From an uncultured Sphingomonas sp. (GTDB taxonomy: Bacteria > Pseudomonadota > Alphaproteobacteria > Sphingomonadales > Sphingomonadaceae), in the NCBI RefSeq assembly GCF_913777625.1, contig NZ_CAJYTI010000032.1, positions 1-64,000 of the forward strand: a stretch of 64,000 nt of DNA. The letters are read 5' to 3'. The number at the start of each line of letters is the position of its first letter. Position 1 is the stretch's first letter. Position numbers and translations under genes: made by a program. Under the pieces are notes generated by a model. It worked only from the letters and a program-made list of their open reading frames with translations. It did no database searches and was not told the origin of the DNA. Shown one piece after another: positions 21,998 through 31,101 of this stretch.

Positions 21998-22672
21998 TTA
22001 AACGCCCCCCTCTGACGGAGCTTCCGCGACGGCAAGTCGTACGCGCAAGTTCAGCGCGATTCGCAACATGACCCACACGAACAGCGCTGCGGTCACAATA
22101 TCGACGAGGAAGGTGCCGACTTCGACCAGCAGCGTTCCCAAACCGGCGATGTCGGAGGGCGATCGACTTGTCACCAGCGTCGCAAAGGCCCCGATGATGC
22201 GGGAGCAGACCCAAAGTCCCCACCAATATTGCATCTGCCAAGGTAGATTGCCATCATTGTAACCCCCATCGGCATCCCCGATGCTGACGCGATACGTTTC
22301 GGCGAGCGCCCGAAACGGCATCAACAGGTTGGCGAAGGGGACGAAGAACCACCCGATGCTCCACCCAGGCGAAATCGTCATCGCATCCGCGTCCACGGCA
22401 TGCGCTGTCCGGGTCGCGCGGTAGATTGCGATCCCGCACGGCACCATGCCGAGCGTGGCGAGCAGGATGACCATGCCTCGGGGCGCCGCATCGCCTATGG
22501 CAGCCTCTAAAGTCGCTTCGTCGGCGCCCTGCTGCAGCAACATCTTCAGGGTAAGAGCCAGATCGACCTGGAAGAAGACATACAATCCCCAGCCGAGCAA
22601 GAAGAGGACCGTGCCGCAAACGACCAACGGCCGGATAGAATCGACATCTCGCCGATAGTCGCGCGTCTTCAT
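21998..22672 (-). CDS. DUF4328 domain membrane protein
   Basis: A 224-residue integral membrane protein with about five predicted segments (LVVCGTVLFLLGWGLYVFF, VILLATLGMVPCGIAIYRA, the amphipathic WSIGWFFVPFANLLMPFRAL, WWGLWVCSRIIGAFATL, VDIVTAALFVWVML). The central SPGWSIGWFFVPFANLLMPF followed by a Trp-rich segment matches DUF4328, whose function is unknown. The codon use and base composition look less GC-rich than the neighbours, which may indicate transfer. It starts at ATG 22672 and diverges from serC. Confidence 0.75.
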   Translation of the reverse strand: MKTRDYRRDVDSIRPLVVCGTVLFLLGWGLYVFFQVDLALTLKMLLQQGADEATLEAAIGDAAPRGMVILLATLGMVPCGIAIYRATRTAHAVDADAMTISPGWSIGWFFVPFANLLMPFRALAETYRVSIGDADGGYNDGNLPWQMQYWWGLWVCSRIIGAFATLVTSRSPSDIAGLGTLLVEVGTFLVDIVTAALFVWVMLRIALNLRVRLAVAEAPSEGGV

Positions 22673-22723
22673 ACTCCCCCCAATTGCTTCCCGTGGATGT
22701 GGGGTAGCGGGTAAATGTCGAGA

Positions 22724-22807
22724 TTGACAATCCCACGCCTGCCGCTAGGGCCGTCGACGGGCCACGCGGTCCCAACGCCGCGCGTGCTCTCTGTGAGGAG
22801 AGTCTAC
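22724..22807 (+). promoter_or_regulatory. serC promoter and structured leader hiding the ribosome-binding site
   Basis: TTGACA at 22724-22729 with a weak -10 (TAGGGC, 22746-22751) gives a leader of about 50 nt. The leader contains hairpin CACGCG / CGCGTG (22763-22768 with 22781-22786) and hairpin CTCTC / GAGAG (22787-22791 with 22798-22802). The second includes part of the Shine-Dalgarno GAGGAG (22795-22800), 7 nt before the ATG. This resembles the serC RNA motif described upstream of alphaproteobacterial serC genes; the identity is from memory and not verified. Confidence 0.55.
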
Positions 22808-23965
22808 ATGACTGATTTGACTGCCGCCGACGCTACCCTTGCGCCTGCGAAGCCCGCCACCAAACCGGCGCGTCCCTATTTTTCCTCTGGTCCCTGCGCC
22901 AAGCCCCCGGGCTGGTCGCCCGAGAAGCTCGCCGTCGAGTCGCTCGGCCGCTCGCACCGCTCGAAGCTGGGCAAGACCCGCCTCCAACATTGCATCGACC
23001 TGATGCGCGAGCAGCTCCGCCTGCCGGACACGCACCGCATCGGCATCGTGCCGGGTTCGGACACCGGCGCCTTCGAAATGGCGATGTGGACGATGCTGGG
23101 CGCCCGCCCCGTGACCACGCTCGCCTGGGAAAGCTTCGGTGAGGGTTGGGTCACCGATGCGGTCAAGCAGCTCAAGCTCGATCCCACCGTGCTGCGCGCC
23201 GATTACGGCCAGCTGCCGGACCTCGACGCCGTCGACTGGTCGAACGACGTGCTGTTCACCTGGAACGGCACCACCTCGGGCGTGCGCGTGCCGAACGGCG
23301 ACTGGATCGCCGCCGATCGCGAAGGCCTGAGCTTCGCCGACGCCACCTCGGCGGTGTTCGCCTATGACCTGCCCTGGGACAAGATCGACGTCGCCACCTT
23401 CTCCTGGCAGAAGGTGCTGGGCGGCGAGGGCGCGCATGGCGTGCTGATCCTCGGCCCCCGCGCGGTCGAACGGCTCGAAACCTACACCCCCGCCTGGCCG
23501 CTGCCGAAGGTGTTCCGCCTCGTTTCCAAGGGCAAGCTCGCCGAGGGCGTGTTCAAGGGCGAGACGATCAACACGCCGTCGATGCTGGCGGTGGAAGACG
23601 CGATCTTCGCGCTCGAATGGGGCAAGGGCCTGGGCGGCGCCGAGGGGCTGATCGCCCGTTCGGACGCCAATGCCGCCGCGCTCGACAAGATCGTCGCCGA
23701 GCGCGACTGGCTCGGCCATCTCGCCGAGGATCCGGCGATCCGCTCGCGCACCAGCGTGTGCCTGACGGTCGAGGGCGCCGATGCCGACTTCATCAAGAAG
23801 TTCGCCGGCCTGCTCGAAAAGGAAGGCGCGGCCTATGACGTGGCCGGTTATCGCGATGCGCCGGCGGGTCTCCGCATCTGGTGCGGCGCGACCGTCGACA
23901 CCGCCGATATCGAAGCGCTCGGCCCCTGGCTCGACTGGGCCTACGCCACCGCCAAGGCGGGCTGA
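22808..23965 (+). CDS. serC: phosphoserine transaminase
   Basis: Converts 3-phosphohydroxypyruvate and glutamate to phosphoserine, PLP-dependent, cytosolic; the second step of serine synthesis (also used in pyridoxal phosphate synthesis). It has 385 residues and matches the alphaproteobacterial/actinobacterial SerC type ([34 protein letters not shown]). The PLP lysine is in [20 protein letters not shown] (about residue 203). It starts at ATG 22808 with GAGGAG upstream. serA follows after a palindromic repeat. Confidence 0.95.
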   Translation: MTDLTAADATLAPAKPATKPARPYFSSGPCAKPPGWSPEKLAVESLGRSHRSKLGKTRLQHCIDLMREQLRLPDTHRIGIVPGSDTGAFEMAMWTMLGARPVTTLAWESFGEGWVTDAVKQLKLDPTVLRADYGQLPDLDAVDWSNDVLFTWNGTTSGVRVPNGDWIAADREGLSFADATSAVFAYDLPWDKIDVATFSWQKVLGGEGAHGVLILGPRAVERLETYTPAWPLPKVFRLVSKGKLAEGVFKGETINTPSMLAVEDAIFALEWGKGLGGAEGLIARSDANAAALDKIVAERDWLGHLAEDPAIRSRTSVCLTVEGADADFIKKFAGLLEKEGAAYDVAGYRDAPAGLRIWCGATVDTADIEALGPWLDWAYATAKAG

Positions 23966-23975
23966 CCTTCTAAAG

Positions 23976-24092
23976 CCCTCTCCCCGCCGGGGAGAGGGTT
24001 GGGAGAGGGGCAGGACGTTGCCTTCTCCCCCGATGTATCAGGTTCAAGACACATTCCCCCTCTCCCCGGCCCTCTCCCCGGTGGGGAGAGGG
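23976..24092. repeat. 117-bp two-hairpin palindromic element between serC and serA
   Basis: It has two terminal hairpins with identical 10-bp stems CCCTCTCCCC / GGGGAGAGGG (23976-23998, loop GCC; 24070-24092, loop GGT). Inside them lie complementary arms GGGAGAGGGG (24001-24010) and a C-rich run at 24056-24068. The layout hairpin, G-rich arm, loop, C-rich arm, hairpin is the same as in the copies inside bkdB and imuB. It sits 11 bp after the serC stop and ends 20 bp before the serA start, so it may modulate read-through between the two genes. Confidence 0.85.
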
Positions 24093-24112
24093 TGGCAAGC
24101 AGGAGCAATTCC

Positions 24113-25690
24113 ATGCCGAAGGTACTGATTTCCGACAAGATGGACCCCAAGGCCGCGCAGATCTTCCGCGAGCGCGGCGTCGAGGTCGACGAGATCACCG
24201 GCAAGACCCCGGACGAATTGAAGGCGATCATCGGCAACTATGACGGCCTCGCCATCCGCAGCTCGACCAAGGTCACCAAGGACATTCTCGAGCACGCCAC
24301 CAACCTCAAGGTGATCGGCCGCGCCGGCATCGGCGTCGACAATGTCGACATCCCCGCCGCCTCGGCCAAGGGCGTGGTGGTGATGAACACGCCGTTCGGC
24401 AACTCGATCACCACCGCCGAGCATGCGATCGCGCTGATGTTCGCGCTCGCCCGCCAGCTGCCCGAGGCGGATGCCTCGACCCAGGCCGGCAAGTGGGAGA
24501 AGAACCGCTTCATGGGCGTCGAGCTGACCGGCAAGACGCTGGGCCTGATCGGCGCGGGCAATATCGGCTCGATCGTCGCCGACCGCGCCATTGGCCTGCG
24601 CATGCGCGTGATCGCCTATGATCCGTTCCTGACCCCCGAGCGCGCGCTCGAAATGGGCGTCGAGAAGATGACGCTCGACGATCTGCTGCTGCGCGCCGAT
24701 TTCATCACGCTGCACACCCCGCTGACCGACCAGACCCGCAACATCCTGAGCCGCGAGAATCTCGCCAAGACCAAGAAGGGCGTGCGGATCATCAACTGCG
24801 CGCGCGGCGGCCTGATCGACGAGGCGGCGCTGAAGGAAGGCCTGGAGAGCGGCCATATCGCCGGCGCCGCGCTCGATGTGTTCGCGGTGGAGCCCGCCAA
24901 GGAGCATCCGCTGTTCGGCACGCCGAACTTCGTTGCGACGCCCCACCTTGGCGCCTCGACCACCGAAGCGCAGGTCAATGTGGCGATCCAGGTCGCCGAG
25001 CAGCTCGCCGACTATCTCGTCACGGGCGGCGTCACCAACGCGCTCAACGTGCCGAGCCTCTCGGCCGAGGAAGCGCCGCGGCTCAAGCCCTATATGGCGC
25101 TGGCCGAGAAGCTGGGCAGCCTGGTCGGCCAGCTGGCGCATGGCGAGCTGACCAGCATCGCCATCGAAGTCGAGGGGGCCGCAGCCGAGCTCAACCAGAA
25201 GCCGATCACCAGCGCGGTGCTCGCTGGGCTGATGCGCGTCCATTCGGACACGGTGAACATGGTCAACGCGCCGTTCCTCGCCAAGGAGCGCGGTCTCGAC
25301 GTGCGCGAAGTGCGCCATGACCGCGAGGGCGACTATCACACGCTGGTGCGCGTGACCGTCGGTACCCAGGCGGGCGACCGCTCGGTGGCGGGCACGCTGT
25401 TCGGCAACGCCGCGCCGCGCCTGGTCGAGCTGTTCGGCATCAAGGTCGAGGCCGATCTCGCCGGGCACATGCTCTACATCGTCAACGAGGACGCGCCGGG
25501 CTTCATCGGCCGGCTCGGCACCACGCTGGGCGAGGCGGGCGTCAACATCGGCACCTTCCACCTCGGCCGTCGCTCGGCCGGCGGCGAGGCGATCCTGCTG
25601 CTCTCGGTCGACGAGGCGGTGGACGACGCGCTGCTCGGCAAGGTCCGCGCGCTGCCCGGCGTGAAGACCGCCATGGCGCTCGGCTTCTGA
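24113..25690 (+). CDS. serA: D-3-phosphoglycerate dehydrogenase
   Basis: First committed step of serine synthesis, NAD-dependent, 525 residues, long form. The N-terminal substrate domain is followed by the NAD motif LGLIGAGNIGSIVADRAIGL (about residues 144-163), the catalytic HLGASTTEAQ and NCARGGLIDEAALKEG regions, an intervening domain (about 320-450) and a C-terminal ACT domain (MLYIVNEDAPGFIGRLGTTL) that usually binds serine as feedback inhibitor. The start is ATG 24113 after AGGAG. The frame continues upstream into the palindromic repeat, but that is not a credible N-terminus. Confidence 0.97.
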   Translation: MPKVLISDKMDPKAAQIFRERGVEVDEITGKTPDELKAIIGNYDGLAIRSSTKVTKDILEHATNLKVIGRAGIGVDNVDIPAASAKGVVVMNTPFGNSITTAEHAIALMFALARQLPEADASTQAGKWEKNRFMGVELTGKTLGLIGAGNIGSIVADRAIGLRMRVIAYDPFLTPERALEMGVEKMTLDDLLLRADFITLHTPLTDQTRNILSRENLAKTKKGVRIINCARGGLIDEAALKEGLESGHIAGAALDVFAVEPAKEHPLFGTPNFVATPHLGASTTEAQVNVAIQVAEQLADYLVTGGVTNALNVPSLSAEEAPRLKPYMALAEKLGSLVGQLAHGELTSIAIEVEGAAAELNQKPITSAVLAGLMRVHSDTVNMVNAPFLAKERGLDVREVRHDREGDYHTLVRVTVGTQAGDRSVAGTLFGNAAPRLVELFGIKVEADLAGHMLYIVNEDAPGFIGRLGTTLGEAGVNIGTFHLGRRSAGGEAILLLSVDEAVDDALLGKVRALPGVKTAMALGF

Positions 25691-25712
25691 ACCGATTAGG
25701 GGAGGCGGCCAT

Positions 25713-26810
25713 ATGACTGGTCTCCTCCCCGAAGGGTTTCACGATCGCCTGCCGCCAGCCGCCGATGCCGCGGCGCGGCTCGAGACGCGCGTGCTGGGTC
25801 TCGCGCGGCTCTATGGCTATGAACAGGTGGATCCGCCGCTCGCCGAGTTCGCCGACGAGCTGGCGACCCGGCTCAAGACCGGCGCGGTGCGCGATGCGGT
25901 GCGGTTCGTCGATCCGGTGTCGCAGCGCAGCCTCGCCATCCGCCCGGACCTGACCGCGCAGGTGGGCCGTATCGCGGCAACCCGCATGGGCCACCATCCG
26001 CGCCCCGTCCGGCTCTGCTATGCGGGCCAGGTGCTCAAGCTGAAGGCCCCCGCGCTCGATCCGCGCCGGGCGATGCGCCAGATCGGCTGCGAGCTGATCG
26101 GCCGCGACAGCATGGCCGCCGCGATGGAAGTCGTCCGCGTCGCGATCGAAGCGCTGCAATCGGCGGGCGTCGAGGGCCTCGCCATCGATTTCACCCTGCC
26201 CGACCTGGTCGATACGCTGGCCGGCGGCGCGCTGCCCCCGGAGAAGCTCACGGCACTGCGCGAGCGGCTCGACGCCAAGGATGCTGGCGGCGTCGCCGCG
26301 ATTGATCCCAAGTACCTGCCGCTGATCGAAGCGGCGGGCCCGTTCGACAGCGCGATGGCCAAGCTGCGCGGCACCGATGCGGGCACCGCGCTGGCCAGCC
26401 GCATCGACGGCCTCGCCACGATTGCCGCAAGCATCCCTCCCGGCGTCGCACTGACGCTCGACCCCACCGAGCGCCACGGCTTCGAATATCAGACCTGGCT
26501 CGGCTTCTCGATCTTCGCCCGCGGCGTGCGTGGCGAGATCGGTCGCGGCGGCACCTATACGGTGGTGCATGATGGCGGCCGCGAAGAGCCGGCGGTCGGT
26601 TTCTCGCTCTACGCCGATTCGATCCTCGACGCCGGCATCGGCGGAGATGCCCGGCGGCGGCTGTTCCTGCCGTTCGGTACCGATGCAGCGACGGGCGCGG
26701 ATCTGCGCGCGCAGGGCTGGGTGACGGTCGCGGCGCTGGAGGTGGAAGACACGCCCGAGGCCCAGCTGTGCAGCCACGAGCTGCGGGACGGCGTACCGGT
26801 CGCGCGTTGA
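25713..26810 (+). CDS. hisZ: ATP phosphoribosyltransferase regulatory subunit HisZ
   Basis: A histidyl-tRNA-synthetase-like paralogue (365 residues) that partners short-form HisG in the first step of histidine synthesis. It begins MTGLLPEGFHDRLPPAADAA; the class II synthetase-like core includes LYGYEQVDPPLAEFADEL, SLAIRPDLTAQVGRIAATRM and ARGVRGEIGRGGTY. It lacks the anticodon-binding domain of real HisRS. ATG 25713 lies 22 bp after serA behind GGGGAGG. hisG is not in the window. Confidence 0.9.
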   Translation: MTGLLPEGFHDRLPPAADAAARLETRVLGLARLYGYEQVDPPLAEFADELATRLKTGAVRDAVRFVDPVSQRSLAIRPDLTAQVGRIAATRMGHHPRPVRLCYAGQVLKLKAPALDPRRAMRQIGCELIGRDSMAAAMEVVRVAIEALQSAGVEGLAIDFTLPDLVDTLAGGALPPEKLTALRERLDAKDAGGVAAIDPKYLPLIEAAGPFDSAMAKLRGTDAGTALASRIDGLATIAASIPPGVALTLDPTERHGFEYQTWLGFSIFARGVRGEIGRGGTYTVVHDGGREEPAVGFSLYADSILDAGIGGDARRRLFLPFGTDAATGADLRAQGWVTVAALEVEDTPEAQLCSHELRDGVPVAR

Positions 26811-26814
26811 CCGG

Positions 26815-27327
26815 TCAGGCCCGGCGCAGCTGCCTGCGCCGGGCGATCGCATAGCCGATGACGACCAGCCCGCCGATCGCACCGATCAGATAGCTTGCGC
26901 CATGCGCCCAGGCGTCGGCGAGGAACGCGACGTGCTTCGCCGGCGGGATGACGCTCGCCCAATAGGGCGAGACAGTGACGGCGCCCATCGTGGTGGCCGT
27001 CGCACCGGCGATACCGGCCAGCAGGGCCCCGACCGCAGACACCAGCATCAGCCGCAGGATCGCGCCGCGCAGGTCGACAAGCACCAGCCTCGGCGCACCA
27101 CCGGCGCGGGCGACGATCGCCAGCAGCACCCCGAGCGGCAGTCCCACCCACCAAGTGGCGATCACCCCCCAGCCGAGCGCGAGCAGGAAGGGCGACGACG
27201 TGGGGAACACCGGCGGATGGGCGATCGTGAAATATTCCACGCACAGATGCGCCGTCACCTGATCGTGCAAGATACCGTACACGATCGCGGCCAAGGTCGC
27301 GAATGCGATGATCTTCAGCGATTCCAT
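26815..27327 (-). CDS. small integral membrane protein of unknown function
   Basis: A 170-residue protein with four clear hydrophobic segments: KIIAFATLAAIVYGIL near the N-terminus, LLALGWGVIATWWVGLPLGV, LMLVSAVGALLAGIAGATAT and YLIGAIGGLVVIGYAIA near the end. A His/Glu-containing loop HDQVTAHLCVEYFTIAHPPV follows the first segment. I recognise no named family. It lies 25 bp upstream of the GH130 gene in the same direction order (GT4, GH130, then this gene), so it may belong to that unit. Confidence 0.7.
   Translation of the reverse strand: MESLKIIAFATLAAIVYGILHDQVTAHLCVEYFTIAHPPVFPTSSPFLLALGWGVIATWWVGLPLGVLLAIVARAGGAPRLVLVDLRGAILRLMLVSAVGALLAGIAGATATTMGAVTVSPYWASVIPPAKHVAFLADAWAHGASYLIGAIGGLVVIGYAIARRRQLRRA
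26819..26844. terminator. convergent hairpin after hisZ
   Basis: The 11-bp perfect stem GCCCGGCGCAG / CTGCGCCGGGC has a CTGC loop. It starts 8 bp after the hisZ stop and overlaps the last codons of the convergent membrane-protein gene. There is no T-tract, so the terminator role is inferred. Confidence 0.5.
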
Positions 27328-27351
27328 CGATGGCCCCCCCCGGCGCGCAGC

Positions 27352-28638
27352 CTATTCCATCTGGTCGATCAGCGCCTGGATCGGCGCGAACGCGAACGCT
27401 ACCGAACTGTCCGCCACGCCGTAGGGGATGAACAGGCAATCGCCGTGGCGGATCGCGCCGCAGGTGTAGACGACATTGGGCACATAGCCCTCGCGATCTT
27501 GATCCGCCGCAGCCAGCAAGGGCTCGCGCGAACGGGCCAGCACCTTGGTGGGATCGTCCTTGTCGAGCAGCGCCGCGCCGATCGAATATTTGCGCATCGC
27601 GCCGACGCCGTGGGTGAGCACCAGCCAGCCACCGTCGGTCTCGATCGGCGGACCGCAATTGCCCATCTGCACCAGCTCCCAGGGGAAGCGCGGCTTGATG
27701 ATCAGCTCGCCGCCTTCCCAGTGGGTGATGTCGTCCGAGGCGTGCAGGAAGATGTTCTCGCCGTCCTGCCGCCCCAGCATCATGTATTTGCCGCCGACCT
27801 TGCGGGGGAACAACGCCATGCCCTTGTTGCGCGCGGCGCTGCCGGTCATCGGCACCAGGTCGAGCCCACGCCAGTCGCTGGTGCGCAGCAGCTCGGACTG
27901 GATCGCCGAGCCGTTATAGGCCGTATAGGTGCCGATCCATTCCATCGTCCCGTCGTCATGGGTGAAGGGGCAGATGCGCAGGTCTTCCAGGCCGTTCGAC
28001 TGGGCGCGGGTGATCGGGAAGATCACCGTGCCGGAAAGCGTCGAATCGCGGTGGCGGTAGATGCGCACCGGTCCTTCCATGGCGCGCTCGTCCGGCTCGC
28101 GCGCGTCGGCGGCGGTGGCGAAGGGCGGTTCGGGGGCCAGTGTCAGTTCGTTGGTATCGGTGATGATGCCTTCGCGGAACGCGACCGAGGAGATATGCCC
28201 CTCACCCACCGCGCGCAGCGACATCAGGATACGCATGCTGCCCGGCGGCATGCCGCTCTGGTCGTAATGCGGCACGGCGCTCGGATTCATCAGCGCGGCG
28301 GCGGCATAGCTGTACTCGTGGCAGAAATAGGCACCGAGCAGCTGGCGCTTCTCGTCGCCGATCGTCGCGCCGTCGAGGCCGAGCATCGCTTCGATCTCGT
28401 CATAGCGCGTCATGAACACGCGCCGTGTCTGCCAGTGGCGCGCCTCGAAATCCTTGAGCACCAGTTCGAGCTCGGCCCGCGCCTCGGAGGGCGAGAGCGC
28501 CAGCACCTCGCTGACGATCCGCTCGGTCCGGCTCGGCGCGCCGCCATTGGTCGACGCCCAGGCGATGTGGAACGGACGGACCACGACGCGGGATGGATCG
28601 GCATGCAGCCGCAAGGGATGATGAAACAGTTCCGGCAT
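27352..28638 (-). CDS. glycoside hydrolase family 130 protein (mannoside phosphorylase-like)
   Basis: A five-bladed propeller enzyme of 428 residues. GH130 members phosphorolyse or hydrolyse beta-mannosides. Segments typical of the family are SSVAFREGIITDTN, NGLEDLRICPFTHDDGTMEW, SDWRGLDLVPMTGSAARNKG, ALFPRKVGGKYMMLGRQDGE and ETDGGWLVLTHGVGAMRKYS. I chose ATG 28638; a TTG two codons upstream is also in frame. It follows the GT4 fusion gene by 51 bp, which suggests that one unit builds and turns over a manno-oligosaccharide. The substrate linkage is not determinable here. Confidence 0.85.
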   Translation of the reverse strand: MPELFHHPLRLHADPSRVVVRPFHIAWASTNGGAPSRTERIVSEVLALSPSEARAELELVLKDFEARHWQTRRVFMTRYDEIEAMLGLDGATIGDEKRQLLGAYFCHEYSYAAAALMNPSAVPHYDQSGMPPGSMRILMSLRAVGEGHISSVAFREGIITDTNELTLAPEPPFATAADAREPDERAMEGPVRIYRHRDSTLSGTVIFPITRAQSNGLEDLRICPFTHDDGTMEWIGTYTAYNGSAIQSELLRTSDWRGLDLVPMTGSAARNKGMALFPRKVGGKYMMLGRQDGENIFLHASDDITHWEGGELIIKPRFPWELVQMGNCGPPIETDGGWLVLTHGVGAMRKYSIGAALLDKDDPTKVLARSREPLLAAADQDREGYVPNVVYTCGAIRHGDCLFIPYGVADSSVAFAFAPIQALIDQME

Positions 28639-28689
28639 TGGCAACCCCCGGGGAACGCGCTCGTTACGGCGCCGTCCCCCGGTATCGCT

Positions 28690-30960
28690 TCAGGCGACGG
28701 CGAGTTCCGGTCCTGCCACGCTTTTATTGCGCTTTGAAAGAGCCGAGATCGCGCAATTCGCCAGTTGGAGTGCGAGGATCGACTCAGCACCTTGATTACG
28801 ATTGAGCCCGGTGGGCATCAGCCCGTCGAAACAGCCGCCATCGGCGACGCTCGCCAGCGGCACGTCGAGATCGTTCGCGCCGAGATACCAGCGATAGGCG
28901 CGCATCGCCTCTTCCGCCCAGCGGTTGGCGCCGGTCGCGTCATGCGCGGCAAGGCAGGCGTCGATCGTGGCCTGGGCCTCGAGCGGCTGCTGGTCGAACG
29001 GCAGCGGATCGGCGTAGGCGCGGCCGAAGCTCTCCGTCCCTACCGCGCGGAAACGACCTTCCGGCGAGGTCTGGCGCTCGACGATCCAGGCAAGCGTTTC
29101 GAGGCCGGTTTCGAGAAGGTCGCGGCGGCCGAGCACCTTGCCGGCGCGCAGCAGCGCTTCCGGCAGGCGCGCATTATCATAGGCCAGCACGATTTCGAAC
29201 CAACTCCATTCCGGTCGACGCGCCGACTCCAGCAGGGTGACGAGTTCGTTGCCGAAGCGCGTGAGGATTTCGCGCGACAGGGCATGGCCGGGATGCGCCT
29301 CGAGCATCGCCGCGGCGCCGAGCATCGCGAACGCATGCGCGCGCGGACTGCCGAGGTCGAAGGCGATCGACGCCGTTTCGTCGAACAGCACCGAAGCCCA
29401 GTCCCGATGCTTCTGCGCGCGGGCATCGCGCGCGGTGACGCCCAGCGCCCAGATCGCGCGGCCGTTCGAATCTTCCGAGCCCTCGTCTTCGCACCAGCTG
29501 CGATCGAAGTTCATGAAGTTGCGGAACTTGCGCTTGTCCGGATTCCAGGCGTGCTGGACGAAGCCGCCATAGATCGCGGTCCAGCGATCACGCACCGCAT
29601 CGTCGACATCGTCGATCTTGCTCATCAGGATCAGCGCACGGGCATTGTCGTCGATGCAATAGCCATGGCGGCGGTCCGGCACCGAGTAGATCGAGTGCTG
29701 GAGCATCCCGGTCGAATCGCTCATCCGCTCCACCGCCGTCAGCACGGGGTGAAGCGGCGCGAGTTCCGATGCCGTCGCGCCGATACGGTGCGGCTTTTCG
29801 TCCAGAATGGCATCGAACGCGGCGATCGCACGCTCGGCCAGCCGCGTCCAAAGCATCGTGCGACCGCGCGCATAGGCCCGGCTGGCAAGCGCGTGTCGTG
29901 CCCCGTCATCGCCGAGCAGCCGATTGATCTCACGCGCAAAGGCGGCGCTGTCTCCGAAATCGACGAGCACGCCGTGATCCCGGTCGAGAATCTCGGTCGC
30001 ATGCACATAGGGGGTCGAAATCACCGGCTTGCCCATGCTCACCGCATAGGAGAGCGTGCCCGACGTGATCTGCGCCGGGTTCGGATAGGGCGTCGCATAA
30101 ATGTCGGCGGCCTGCAGATAGTCGAGAAGGTCGCTCTGCTCGACGAATCGATCCACGAACGCGACATTGTCCTGGAGCCCGAGCGCCGCGACCTGCGTCT
30201 GCAACCGGTGGCGATAGGCTTCGCCCTCGTGCGCGACCAGATGCGGATGGGTGGCGCCGAGGATGACGTAGAGCGCCCTGGGGTGCGCAGCCTCAACCGC
30301 GGGCATCGCCTCGATCATCGTCTCGATGCCCTTGCTCGGCGCGAGCAGACCAAAGGTGAGAATGACATCGCGGCCCTCCCAACCGAAATTGGGTTTGAAC
30401 GCTGCCGTCTCGGCGAAGGGCCGATCCGGCACGCCGTGCGGGATGACCTCGATCTTGTTGTCGTCCACGCCGTGGACGCGTTTCAGGATCTCGCGCCCCT
30501 TCTCCGCCATCACGATCAGCGTCGAGGCGCGGCGGATCAGCGCTTCCATCACCCGGCGCTCGTCGGCGCTGGGGCGTTCCAGCACCGTATGCAGCGTGAC
30601 GATCACCGGGATCGACACGCGATCGGTCAGCGCCAGGAGCAGTTCGCCGGCGGCGCCGCCGAAGATGCCGTATTCGTGCTGGATCCACAGCGCCTCGGCA
30701 CCGCTCGCCTCGATCTTGCGGGCGGCCTCGACATAGGCGCCGCGATCATTCTGGGCGATCGCGCTCGTCACCTGCGGCGGATAGGCGTAGTGGCCGGGCA
30801 GATCGTCCATCGCATAGACGTCGACCTGGATGTCCGGATAGCGCTTGGCGAGCGCGGTATAGGTATCGGTGGTGAAGGTGGCTATGCCGCACTTGCGCGG
30901 CAGGAAGTTGCCGATCAGGGCAAGATGCCGAATTCTCGGATGAACCGGAGACCGTGCCAT
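28690..30960 (-). CDS. GT4 glycosyltransferase fused to an alpha/alpha-toroid domain
   Basis: A 756-residue fusion. The N-terminal half (about 1-400) is a GT-B glycosyltransferase of family 4: GNFLPRKCGIATFTTDTYTA, WIQHEYGIFGG, VIPHGVPDRPF, LTFGLLAPSKGIETMIEAMP and a donor-site region ATPYPNPAQITSGTLSYAVS. The C-terminal half (about 405-756) looks like an alpha/alpha-barrel glycan-binding or lyase-like domain (GYCIDDNARALILM, WAIYGG-like repeats, RNFMNFDRSW, NGRAIWALGVTA). The start at ATG 30960 gives MARSPVHPRIRHLALIGN; the upstream open stretch is not conserved-looking. It is first in a unit with GH130. Confidence 0.85.
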   Translation of the reverse strand: MARSPVHPRIRHLALIGNFLPRKCGIATFTTDTYTALAKRYPDIQVDVYAMDDLPGHYAYPPQVTSAIAQNDRGAYVEAARKIEASGAEALWIQHEYGIFGGAAGELLLALTDRVSIPVIVTLHTVLERPSADERRVMEALIRRASTLIVMAEKGREILKRVHGVDDNKIEVIPHGVPDRPFAETAAFKPNFGWEGRDVILTFGLLAPSKGIETMIEAMPAVEAAHPRALYVILGATHPHLVAHEGEAYRHRLQTQVAALGLQDNVAFVDRFVEQSDLLDYLQAADIYATPYPNPAQITSGTLSYAVSMGKPVISTPYVHATEILDRDHGVLVDFGDSAAFAREINRLLGDDGARHALASRAYARGRTMLWTRLAERAIAAFDAILDEKPHRIGATASELAPLHPVLTAVERMSDSTGMLQHSIYSVPDRRHGYCIDDNARALILMSKIDDVDDAVRDRWTAIYGGFVQHAWNPDKRKFRNFMNFDRSWCEDEGSEDSNGRAIWALGVTARDARAQKHRDWASVLFDETASIAFDLGSPRAHAFAMLGAAAMLEAHPGHALSREILTRFGNELVTLLESARRPEWSWFEIVLAYDNARLPEALLRAGKVLGRRDLLETGLETLAWIVERQTSPEGRFRAVGTESFGRAYADPLPFDQQPLEAQATIDACLAAHDATGANRWAEEAMRAYRWYLGANDLDVPLASVADGGCFDGLMPTGLNRNQGAESILALQLANCAISALSKRNKSVAGPELAVA

Positions 30961-31040
30961 GGCGGACCTTTCGCTACTGCATGATGGGGGCGGCCCAAAT
31001 CTGGACCGCACCTCCCGATAAACTCCCGTTTTTCAAATAA

Positions 31041-31059
31041 GTTGCAGTTCTGCTGCAAC
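31041..31059. promoter_or_regulatory. palindrome upstream of the GT4-GH130 unit
   Basis: GTTGCAG, 5 bp, CTGCAAC at 81-99 bp before the GT4 start, in a comparatively AT-rich gap. It is the size and symmetry of an operator, but no regulator gene is adjacent and the binding protein is unknown. Confidence 0.4.
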
Positions 31060-31101
31060 GCACAACCATATGCCTGCTCAACCGTGCTGTAAACCTGCCG
31101 T

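Noticed and set aside
23999..24112. Upstream extension of serA through the palindromic repeat
   Set aside because: Open by chance through the repeat. The AGGAG site and the family N-terminus MPKVLISDKM support ATG 24113.
28765..30984. 739-codon open frame opposite the GT4 fusion gene
   Set aside because: Antisense shadow of a clear glycosyltransferase. Composition is typical of complement-strand artefacts.
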